From Acidobacteriaceae bacterium (lineage in GTDB: Bacteria; Acidobacteriota; Terriglobia; Bryobacterales; Bryobacteraceae), in NCBI GenBank assembly GCA_019244945.1, contig JAFASD010000024.1, forward strand, positions 1-8,820: a DNA stretch of 8,820 nucleotides, read 5' to 3'. This document shows positions 1 through 6,248 of the stretch, one piece after another; the first letter of the stretch is position 1, and every line of letters begins with the position of its first letter. Under the pieces are notes generated by a model. It saw only the letters and a list, made by a program, of their open reading frames with translations, was not told the origin of the DNA and did no database searches. The translations under genes and the position numbers were made by a program.

Positions 1-2
1 CG

Positions 3-167
3 ATACAGAGGTATCAACGGGCGGCTGAAGTCCAGGCCGCTCTCGAAGCTGTTCAGTCCGGAGCGATTATCGCCGCCAAACCTTCCGATCAGCCTCAACA
101 ACCCAGGATTACCGTCTTACACAGCGTTCAGCACGTTCCTGTCAGAAAAGGCGACTTCCTTCTGCTC
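3..167 (+). other. C-terminal end of a Ser/Thr protein kinase-like domain, in frame with the downstream propeller
   Basis: This is 55 open codons in the same frame as the propeller gene, running off the left edge without a stop. The first residues, RYQRAAEVQAALEAVQSG (from about base 9), closely resemble the last helix of PknB-type Ser/Thr kinase domains, which in Acidobacteriota commonly end 'RYQxAxEVxAALEAxxSG' (recalled, not searched). A linker of about 35 residues rich in Pro and Gln follows, with no membrane helix, and then the propeller's first strand. The stretch has no ATG, GTG or TTG in frame. Either the propeller is the C-terminal part of a kinase fusion that starts upstream, or this is the tail of a kinase gene whose own stop has been lost. 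The in-frame openness is seen directly; the kinase identity is inferred from a short motif. Confidence 0.55.
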
Positions 168-1331
168 GTGGGTACAACTAAAGGAGCCTTCATTTTTCGC
201 TCGAATGCTCAGCGCAAGCGCTTTGATGTCGGCGGACCCTACTTTCACGGCCACAACGTCTACTCCCTCGCTTATGACAAGCGAGCAGCCAGGCATCGCA
301 TCTGGGCGTCCACGCAGAGTTATTGGGGCACCATGCTCCGATCGAGCGATGATTTCGGAAAGAGCTGGACCAACCCGGAACAGGGACCCATTCGATTCCC
401 TCCAGATACGGGCGTTTCGCTGAAGAACATCTGGCAAATCGCCCTCGGCGCGCCTGAAGAACCCAATGTCCTCTATTGCGGTGTGGAACCCGCGGCGCTG
501 TTCAAAACCGAAGATGGCGGCGAAAGCTGGTCCCTCATGCGGGGCTTATTTGACCATCCGCATCGCCCACGCTGGATGCCCGGCAATGGCGGCCTAGCCC
601 TGCACACCATTGTGCTCGACCCCATCAACCGGAGCCGCATGTACGTGGGCATTTCCGCCGGAGGTGTTTACAGAACAGCCGATGCAGGACTCACCTGGAC
701 AGCGCAGAATCGGGGAATCCGCGTCACCTATCAACCCGATCAGTATCCCGAGTTCGGTCAATGTGTGCATAAAATCGCATTACATCCCGATCGCCCCGAG
801 AGACTTTTCCTCCAGAGCCATTGGGGAATTTATCGTTCAGACGATTGTGCCGAATCTTGGACTGACATAGGCAGCGGCCTGCCTTCCGATTTCGGTTTTC
901 CCGTTGTGATGCACCCGAGGAACCCTGACTACGTCTATATAGTTCCGGTGGAGTCGGACATATTTCGCTGCGCCTGCGACGGTCGCCTCCGCGTCTATCG
1001 AACGCGGAATGCGGGCGAGTCCTGGGAGCCTCTCGCACGCAACCTGCCCCAAAAACGCGCTTACGAAACCGTTCTCCGCGACGCCATGACTGCCGACTCG
1101 CTCGATCCCGCAGGTCTTTACTTTGGAACCAGAAGCGGACAGCTATTCGGCTCCTCCGACGAAGGACGAACTTGGCAAAGAATACACGAGGGCCTGCCAT
1201 CGGTGGTCTGTGTGCGCTGCGCGGTCGTCGAAGACACTCCCGGCCTGATAAAGCCGCATCCCCACACGCGAAAGCGCTCCCCGCCCCCACTGGACACAAA
1301 GAGAAAGCAAACGCGCCGCAGGAAGAATTAA
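168..1331 (+). CDS. BNR/Asp-box beta-propeller protein (WD40/YVTN/sialidase-like fold), probably 5'-partial
   Basis: From the GTG at 168 this gives 387 residues. Six Asp-box motifs (S/T-x-D/N-x-G-x-[ST]-W type) lie at about residues 59-67, 114-121, 170-177, 224-231, 279-286 and 329-336, evenly spaced as in a six-bladed propeller. Signature stretches such as GTTKGAFIF, FDHPHRP, YPEFGQCVHK and FGTRSG match a family usually called 'glycosyl hydrolase, BNR repeat'. The arginine triad and RIP motif of true sialidases are not evident, so sialidase activity should not be assumed. No signal peptide is seen, so it is probably cytoplasmic. The GTG cuts into the first strand (FLLLVGTTKGAF), and no good ribosome site precedes it, so the real start is likely upstream of the window. 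After CAVV at residue 354 comes a basic, Pro-rich tail of about 33 residues that looks non-conserved. The MoaD-like gene follows after 5 bases. Confidence 0.85.
   Translation: MGTTKGAFIFRSNAQRKRFDVGGPYFHGHNVYSLAYDKRAARHRIWASTQSYWGTMLRSSDDFGKSWTNPEQGPIRFPPDTGVSLKNIWQIALGAPEEPNVLYCGVEPAALFKTEDGGESWSLMRGLFDHPHRPRWMPGNGGLALHTIVLDPINRSRMYVGISAGGVYRTADAGLTWTAQNRGIRVTYQPDQYPEFGQCVHKIALHPDRPERLFLQSHWGIYRSDDCAESWTDIGSGLPSDFGFPVVMHPRNPDYVYIVPVESDIFRCACDGRLRVYRTRNAGESWEPLARNLPQKRAYETVLRDAMTADSLDPAGLYFGTRSGQLFGSSDEGRTWQRIHEGLPSVVCVRCAVVEDTPGLIKPHPHTRKRSPPPLDTKRKQTRRRKN
1320..1325 (+). promoter_or_regulatory. Ribosome binding site of the MoaD-like gene
   Basis: AGGAAG lies inside the last codons of the propeller gene, 11 bases before the ATG at 1337. 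It supports that ATG over the longer in-frame reading beginning at 1172, and it implies coupled expression with the propeller. Confidence 0.5.
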
Positions 1332-1336
1332 TCGCG

Positions 1337-1675
1337 ATGAGCGTCATCTTCCACATCCCCGGCCCTTTACGGGAATTCACGTCCGGCCAAAGCCAGGTGG
1401 ATATCGGCGATTCCCCGGCAACCCTGGGTCAAGCACTTTCGATCCTATGGACGATGTACCCGGGCGTCCGCGATCGTATTGCAACCGAGCAGGAACAGAT
1501 CCGCGAACACATTCACATCTTTGTCGGCAACGAACACATGCGATACACCGGCGGACTCGCAACGCGTGTTCCTCCTGATTCTACGATCTCGATTGTGGCC
1601 GCGGTAAGTGGTGGTAGCCGGTCCGTGTCGCGGGCTCGCTCCCGCGCGCAGCCCGACGGCCGTTTGCGCAGATAA
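1337..1675 (+). CDS. MoaD/ThiS-family ubiquitin-like sulfur-carrier-type protein with a C-terminal extension
   Basis: This gene encodes 112 residues. Residues 1-93 fit a beta-grasp MoaD/ThiS fold: a first strand SVIFHIPGPLREF, a helix around TLGQALSILWTMYPGVRDRI, then the typical late segment IFVGNEH, RVPPDSTISIVAAVSGG. Family members end at the diglycine, whose C-terminal Gly is adenylated by an E1-like enzyme and carries sulfur. Here G92-G93 is followed by 19 Arg/Ser-rich residues, so the carrier could not be charged unless it is trimmed. A TAG at 1615-1617 sits out of frame immediately after the second Gly's first two bases, which suggests a one-base indel. No E1 (MoeB/ThiF) or MoaE gene is in view, so a molybdopterin role is not supported. 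It is probably co-transcribed with the propeller, and the pairing suggests a joint but unknown function. Confidence 0.82.
   Translation: MSVIFHIPGPLREFTSGQSQVDIGDSPATLGQALSILWTMYPGVRDRIATEQEQIREHIHIFVGNEHMRYTGGLATRVPPDSTISIVAAVSGGSRSVSRARSRAQPDGRLRR
1629..1646. repeat. Perfect GC-rich inverted repeat (REP-like or hairpin)
   Basis: CGCGGG (1629-1634) and CCCGCG (1641-1646) form a perfect six-base-pair stem around a six-base loop. GGGCT (1632-1636) can alternatively pair with AGCCC (1650-1654). It falls within the C-terminal extension of the MoaD-like gene and just before the convergent DUF4419 stop. There is no T-run on either strand, so it is not a classical intrinsic terminator. A REP-like palindrome or a bidirectional stabilising hairpin are both possible. 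Confidence 0.5.
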
Positions 1676-1676
1676 A

Positions 1677-2891
1677 TCAAATTACGACTGGCGTCTTAGG
1701 CGCCGGTTGCGTTACGCACCAGCTAATCACGGGTGAGAGCGCAAGATCCTCCGCTTGTTCGACTGCAAGGAAGCCGCCGACCAGATCCAGCATGCAAGTT
1801 GAGTCATCCATGAACGTCACCTTCACCGGAACACTGGAGAGGCCCGAGGGAAAGCTGTTCGTTCCAACGCCTTTTTCCGCTCCTGCTTCGGAAACCGTCG
1901 GGTGCGTTTGAACCCCTTTGTCCACGGGCACAGCCCAATTCTCGCGCTTATGCTCGAAGATGTGGTTACGCCGGCGCGCAGGCGCATCGCCCAAATACGG
2001 GAACAGATCGGCAATCCAACCCGTCACCGAACTAACTCCGTAGGCTTTCTTTGGCTTATAGATGGCTTGCCAGAATTCCGCTGCGGGACGGCCCTTCACG
2101 GTTTGTATGAACTCGTCCAGAATGGGACGCAGCCGACCCACCCACCACTCCAAATCAAAAGTTCCCAGCACCTCGATCCGGGCGCGAATGCGCTCCCAAT
2201 CCACCAGCGACCCGGTGATCGCGATTCTCGGTATTCCGCAGATACACCGCATGTCGTATTGAAAGTAACTCGAATAACTATCCATAAGCACAACTTCGCT
2301 GGCAGTCCGAATCGGCTGCGTCGTTGTAGAAAAGTCGCACACCAGGGTTTCGTGTAATACCGGGTCGGATGCCCTCCGAATCTGCGACGAAAATTCGCTA
2401 ATGGCGCCTTCGAAGCTACTTAACGTCAGGTCATTTACTGAGGCAGTTAATTGGCTGCGCCCCTCGTGACGAACCATGCGGTGACGCAAACTCTCTGCGT
2501 TTTCGCTGATGTGATGGCTAAAGCCCTGCGCGATGGTTAGCCAGATCGAGTCGGGAGAAAGTCTCAAAGGGCGGTGCTGGCCAAATGCGGTACCTACGGC
2601 ATCAATAAGCGGATGGCATCTGCTCGCCGTGACATTCAATATGCGCGCGCGCTCTTTCTCAGGTCTCGATTCGATCTTGGACGCCCCAAAGGAGTCGATT
2701 CCCGCATTCACGACCGCCTTGTTGCGTTCCGGCAGCGCAAGGATCTTACGCCGAAAACGATGAGTAACACTCTCCGCCAATGAATGGGTCCAAATTGGCT
2801 TGTCCGCGGACCTAACATCGTCAACAGAAAACGAAGTGCCGGAGCGTTCTTGCTCGTCAGCGGAAGATTTACGAAAGAGTTCGTGCAACAT
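1677..2891 (-). CDS. DUF4419 domain-containing protein
   Basis: This gene encodes 404 residues, with the ATG at 2889-2891 preceded by GGAG five bases upstream. It has the recognisable DUF4419 landmarks: HRPLRLSPDSIWLTIAQGFS (about 106-125), HHISENAESLRHRMVRHEG (126-144), CDFSTTT (185-191), VLMDSYSSYFQY (201-212), CGIPRIAITGS (218-228), DWERIRARIEVLGTFDLEWW (231-250) and TGWIADLFPYL (290-300). The conserved core therefore spans about residues 90-305. The first 90 residues and the region after 305 are less distinctive. No signal peptide or membrane helix is seen, so it should be cytoplasmic. The biochemical function of DUF4419 is unknown to me; the domain also occurs in fungi. It lies downstream of the permease in the same direction across 108 bases, so it may have its own promoter, and it ends one base from the convergent MoaD-like gene. 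Confidence 0.9.
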   Translation of the reverse strand: MLHELFRKSSADEQERSGTSFSVDDVRSADKPIWTHSLAESVTHRFRRKILALPERNKAVVNAGIDSFGASKIESRPEKERARILNVTASRCHPLIDAVGTAFGQHRPLRLSPDSIWLTIAQGFSHHISENAESLRHRMVRHEGRSQLTASVNDLTLSSFEGAISEFSSQIRRASDPVLHETLVCDFSTTTQPIRTASEVVLMDSYSSYFQYDMRCICGIPRIAITGSLVDWERIRARIEVLGTFDLEWWVGRLRPILDEFIQTVKGRPAAEFWQAIYKPKKAYGVSSVTGWIADLFPYLGDAPARRRNHIFEHKRENWAVPVDKGVQTHPTVSEAGAEKGVGTNSFPSGLSSVPVKVTFMDDSTCMLDLVGGFLAVEQAEDLALSPVISWCVTQPAPKTPVVI

Positions 2892-2896
2892 GTCTA

Positions 2897-2900
2897 CTCC
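2897..2900 (-). promoter_or_regulatory. Ribosome binding site of the DUF4419 gene
   Basis: On the minus strand GGAG lies five bases before the ATG at 2891, an ideal spacing that supports this start. The rest of the spacer (2901-2999) contains a short inverted repeat, AACGT (2921-2925) with ACGTT (2934-2938), but no promoter boxes that I can defend and no T-tailed terminator for the permease. Confidence 0.5.
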
Positions 2901-2999
2901 GAGTCTCTGTTTCAGACGGTAACGTCCTAATTCACGTTCCGAGGTTCTTCAGCGCCGTGTCATCCGGATAACAGGCTGCATGCTAGGTCCCCTATTAAG

Positions 3000-5348
3000 C
3001 TACTCATGCCGAAGCGCCTGCAGCGGGTCAACGCGAGCTGCCCGAATCGCCGGCCACGTAATCGAAACCACCAGAATTCCGAGAAGCCCCGCGCCGGCCA
3101 TACCGAACGTCAGGACGTCCAGCCCGCGAATTCCGTACAACATGCTCTGAATCCACCGCTGTGCGTACGCCGCCAGAAATATGCCGATAACGATACCCAG
3201 CACACCCGAACGCATCCCCTGCCCCAAAAAACTCCATAGGATTTGCTCCCGGCGCGCACCCAGCGCCATGCGAACGCCAATTTCCTGCGTGCGCTCCGCA
3301 ACAATTTGCGCAATCACCCCGTACACTCCAATCCCGGCCAGCAAAAGGGTGATGCCGCCGAATATGGATAACAGACCCACCACTACGCGCCGAATTCCGA
3401 GTGTTTGATCGACGCGCTCCCGCATCGTCTCAATGTCGAATACAGCCGCCGCGCCCGAGCTGCGCCGCACAGCAGCCCGAATCAACGGTCCAGCACGAAC
3501 GGGCGAGCGAACGATCACGCCGGTTTGCGAGAAAAACGGCATTTGTGCAAGTGGATAGTACACGCTCGGATGAGATCGCGCCTCGAGCGTGGTCCCGCGA
3601 ATGGTGCCCACAACTCCAACGATCCGCGCCGGTCCTCTATACATACTGATCGACTCGCCGATCGGATCGCGCCCTGAAAAGAAACGCTCCGCGAGCTGTG
3701 CATCGATGACGCACACCAGAGGCGCCGTCGTTTGCGAATCGGTTGCCGCAAGGCTGCGGCCCCGCAATAATGGCACTCGAAGCGTCTCGAAGTAATTCGG
3801 CGAAACCATGAACGCCTCGCCGTGCCACTCCGGTTCCCCCGGCATTCGTTTGCGACCTGAAATCTCGAAAGTGCTAGTCAAAGATTCTCCCGAGAACGGC
3901 ACCGGATAACCGAGCGCTGCCGATTGGACGCCGGGAGCAGACGCCAGCGCGGCTTGCACGCGATCGAGAAAACCCGGGTCGTTCGCAGGCTTCATCACGA
4001 ATGCCGTGGTGAGATCCTGAGTATCGAACCCCGGTTGGAGGTCTTCAACGCGCATCAAACTACGCAACAAAAGCGCAGTAATCACCACGAACACAAAAGC
4101 CGCCGCTACCTGAGCCCTCGTGAACGTGTACTGGAACCAGCTTCGGCGGCTCCGCGCCATACCTTGCGTGTGAGCATCGCGAAAAAGCTCCATTGCAGGA
4201 GCGAATCCAAACAGCAACCCACTGCCAAGTGCGAGTGCGAAACCGTACAGAAGCATCGTCGGATCGAGTGAAACCAATCCCAAAACTTCCTTATCTGGAA
4301 TCGCAACGCGCGTCAGAAGCGTCAATCCAGCCCGCGCGATCACAAGTCCGCTGATGCCGCCAATCGCGCCCAGCATCAAGCTTTCCAATAGCAGTTGACG
4401 CAGAATTTGCCATCGCGATCCGCCTACCGAGATGCGAATCGCAATCTCCCGCCGCCGTGCATTAGTGCGCGTGAGCAGCAGGCCCGCTACGTTTGCACAT
4501 CCGGCCAGCAGCACAAGTATCGCCGCAACCCACAACAGCACCAACGGACGGCGAAGATCACCCGCAACATAGTTTGCGAAACTATCGAGGTCAATGTAAT
4601 ACCCGAGCCGGGCCAGATCTTTGCCATCGGCTTCGGATTTCACGCCCGCCACATACCGCTCCATTCGATCCCGTGCTTGGGCAGCGCTAACGCCTGGCTT
4701 CAACCTGGCAAGCACGGTGAGGTCCATGTCATAGCCGCGCCGAAACCGCTGCGGAGGAAGAACCAGCGGAGTCCACGCTTGCACATTCGCGGGAAATCTA
4801 AATCCGGGCTTCGCCACGCCTACAACAGGATGCGGTTTCCCATCCAGGATGAGAACACGCCCGAGCACTCGCGGGTCAGCTCCAAATGCCGCGCGCCAGA
4901 AGCCGTCTGACAGGACCAGACTGTCCCTGTCCTCACCCGTGAAAAATCGGCCAAGTTCCGGCTGTTGATCAAACACACGGAAGAATTCAGGAGTCACGGA
5001 CTGCCCGACGAGCCGATTCGCTTCGCCGCCCATCTCCGATACCCAGGCATGCCCTTCCCCCGCCGCGACGGACGAGAACGTCTCGGTCATAGCGTGAATA
5101 TCTCGGAACTCGACCGCAGAAGCCGCCGCGCCGCGCATGTTGAAGCGATCGATCCGGATCGTTGGAACCAAAACGCGATCCGTATGCCCAAGCCCGAGCG
5201 GGTTCAGCAACACCGTCTCAATCACGCTGACGACCGCGGTGTTTGCGCCCACCCCAAACGCAACCGTCAACGCAGCAGCGATGGTCAGAACAGGCTGCCC
5301 CCTGGTGAGCCTCCAAGCGAAACGAAGATCGTTAAGGATGCCGGACAT
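3000..5348 (-). CDS. ADOP-type duplicated orphan ABC permease (MacB_PCD-FtsX twice)
   Basis: From the ATG at 5348 this gives 782 residues. There are two tandem modules. The first has a helix at about 20-44, an extracytoplasmic MacB-like domain (45-265) and three FtsX helices (about 268-292, 319-343, 364-386). The second has a helix at 410-431, a second MacB-like domain (435-645) and three helices (656-682, 712-732, 744-768). Both FtsX cytoplasmic signatures are present: RRREIAIRISVGGSRWQIL (298-316) and ERTQEIGVRMALGARREQIL (685-704). The family resembles MacB/LolC-type permeases and typically lacks an adjacent ATPase gene; none is in view here. The substrate is unknown, and export or mechanotransmission is only a family-level inference. 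An in-frame GTG at 5402 would add 18 residues; I chose the ATG because family members begin a few residues before DLRxAxR. No PadR regulator is adjacent. Confidence 0.93.
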   Translation of the reverse strand: MSGILNDLRFAWRLTRGQPVLTIAAALTVAFGVGANTAVVSVIETVLLNPLGLGHTDRVLVPTIRIDRFNMRGAAASAVEFRDIHAMTETFSSVAAGEGHAWVSEMGGEANRLVGQSVTPEFFRVFDQQPELGRFFTGEDRDSLVLSDGFWRAAFGADPRVLGRVLILDGKPHPVVGVAKPGFRFPANVQAWTPLVLPPQRFRRGYDMDLTVLARLKPGVSAAQARDRMERYVAGVKSEADGKDLARLGYYIDLDSFANYVAGDLRRPLVLLWVAAILVLLAGCANVAGLLLTRTNARRREIAIRISVGGSRWQILRQLLLESLMLGAIGGISGLVIARAGLTLLTRVAIPDKEVLGLVSLDPTMLLYGFALALGSGLLFGFAPAMELFRDAHTQGMARSRRSWFQYTFTRAQVAAAFVFVVITALLLRSLMRVEDLQPGFDTQDLTTAFVMKPANDPGFLDRVQAALASAPGVQSAALGYPVPFSGESLTSTFEISGRKRMPGEPEWHGEAFMVSPNYFETLRVPLLRGRSLAATDSQTTAPLVCVIDAQLAERFFSGRDPIGESISMYRGPARIVGVVGTIRGTTLEARSHPSVYYPLAQMPFFSQTGVIVRSPVRAGPLIRAAVRRSSGAAAVFDIETMRERVDQTLGIRRVVVGLLSIFGGITLLLAGIGVYGVIAQIVAERTQEIGVRMALGARREQILWSFLGQGMRSGVLGIVIGIFLAAYAQRWIQSMLYGIRGLDVLTFGMAGAGLLGILVVSITWPAIRAARVDPLQALRHE

Positions 5349-5497
5349 GATAAGGAAAAGACGAAGGAGGCCGCCGATTCGTTCGTTCACAAAACCGCGC
5401 ACTTCTCCAAAATTTTCCTATCCCCTCCCTCTTCACGCACTTACCCTCAACTCCCCCTCGCGTCCAAACCTCGTTCCCACGCATCCCCTTGCTACCG

Positions 5498-5539
5498 TGG
5501 CTCAGGCTCACCAACCACAACAGCCTCTCTCGTGAGCCA
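5498..5539 (+). repeat. Overlapping inverted repeats upstream of the STGP-family gene
   Basis: GGCTCAC (5505-5511) pairs with GTGAGCC (5532-5538) across a 20-base loop. The overlapping TGGCTCA (5498-5504) pairs with TGAGCCA (5533-5539). The two left arms compete for the same right arm, ten bases before the ribosome site. It could be an operator or a mutually exclusive leader hairpin, or chance. Confidence 0.35.
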
Positions 5540-5548
5540 TTTCTATCT

Positions 5549-5554
5549 AAGGAG
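5549..5554 (+). promoter_or_regulatory. Ribosome binding site of the STGP-family gene
   Basis: AAGGAG lies seven bases before the ATG at 5562. This strong site fixes the start there, although the frame stays open far upstream through the leader and antisense to the permease. Confidence 0.75.
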
Positions 5555-5561
5555 CCGAATC

Positions 5562-6227
5562 ATGTTGACCGCTGCCCAAATTTCCGCTAATCAAAAGAAC
5601 GCACAGTTATCCACAGGCCCCACCTCCGAAACCGGTAAAGCCAAATCTTCCTTGAACGCCGTCAAAACCGGTCTAACCGGCCGCACCGTCCTGCTCCCCG
5701 GCGACGATGCCGCCCTCTACGAATGTCACGTCTCGCAATTCGTGAAGCGCTTCGAACCCGCCAGTGAAGCAGAACAAAACTTGGTCCAATCTCTAGCCGA
5801 TACCGAATGGCGCTTGCTCCGCATTCCGTCGCTCGAAATGGGCATCTACGCTCTCGGCCGCCTCGAATTCGCCGAGCTGTTCCCCAACGAAGACCCATCC
5901 GTTCGCAACCAGCTCATCGAAGCCAAAATTTTTCTGACCTACCAGCGCCAGCTCAACAATCTCAGCGTCCAGGAAAATCGCCTTCGCCGCCAGCGCGAGA
6001 AAGACACCGCTGCCTTACGCGAACTTCAGAATGCGCGCAAGCAGCAGATCCAGGCGCGCTTGGACACAGCCGCCCGCCAGTACATCCAAGCCGTTCACAA
6101 CGGAACCTACCACGCCTTCGATCCCGCTAAAATTGGCTTCGAATTTTCACTCGGCGAAATTGAGGTTCGCGCCATGCAGATCAAGCCCGATCTCTTCGCC
6201 AAACCATCCGTTCAAAACGCCGCGTAA
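5562..6227 (+). CDS. Uncharacterised STGP-motif family protein
   Basis: This gene encodes 221 residues. The N-terminus carries a conserved signature: ANQKNAQLSTGP (9-20), then GKAKSSLNAVKTGLTG (25-40). It belongs to a broad family of bacterial hypothetical proteins with the pattern N-A-x-x-STGP-x-T-x-x-GK-x-x-S-x-N-A-x-x-x-G-L. I recall this family as multi-copy in Acidobacteriota and Planctomycetes and with no known function. Residues about 68-104 look helical (EQNLVQSLADTEWRL) and about 115-175 form a long, highly charged helix rich in Gln, Arg and Glu, plausibly coiled coil. The C-terminus is mixed. No signal peptide or membrane helix is visible. The basic Gly/Ser/Lys-rich N-terminus could bind nucleic acid, but this is speculation. 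It stands alone, preceded by a strong ribosome site, and is convergent with the amidohydrolase across 21 bases. Confidence 0.85.
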   Translation: MLTAAQISANQKNAQLSTGPTSETGKAKSSLNAVKTGLTGRTVLLPGDDAALYECHVSQFVKRFEPASEAEQNLVQSLADTEWRLLRIPSLEMGIYALGRLEFAELFPNEDPSVRNQLIEAKIFLTYQRQLNNLSVQENRLRRQREKDTAALRELQNARKQQIQARLDTAARQYIQAVHNGTYHAFDPAKIGFEFSLGEIEVRAMQIKPDLFAKPSVQNAA

Positions 6228-6248
6228 TCGTAGGTCTGCCAGTATCTC

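Larger units (their letters stand above)
5349..5561. other. Divergent intergenic region with a C-rich leader
   Basis: This is the spacer between the permease (-) and the STGP-family gene (+). It contains an AAAATTTT palindrome (5409-5416) and, from about 5417 to 5496, a strikingly C-rich, G-poor stretch on the + strand, followed by inverted repeats at 5498-5539 and a strong ribosome site. It presumably carries promoters for both genes, but I cannot identify -35/-10 boxes with confidence. Confidence 0.5.

Noticed and set aside
168..1331. Catalytic sialidase
   Set aside because: Asp boxes are present, but the RIP motif and the arginine triad are not evident; only the propeller fold is supported.
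1172..1336. Longer start for the MoaD-like protein
   Set aside because: It overlaps the propeller in another frame and adds unrelated sequence; the beta-grasp fold begins at the ATG at 1337.
724..1380. Long open frame (218 codons) on the minus strand
   Set aside because: It is antisense to the well-supported propeller gene, rich in Arg and low in protein-like pattern, with no recognisable family.
1337..1675. Assignment as molybdopterin synthase small subunit (moaD)
   Set aside because: No MoaE or other cofactor genes are nearby, and the pairing with a propeller points to a different subfamily, so no gene symbol was given.
4965..5561. Upstream in-frame extension of the STGP-family gene (start at 4965)
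   Set aside because: It would run antisense through the permease and the C-rich spacer; the family signature begins at the ATG at 5562, which has a strong ribosome site.
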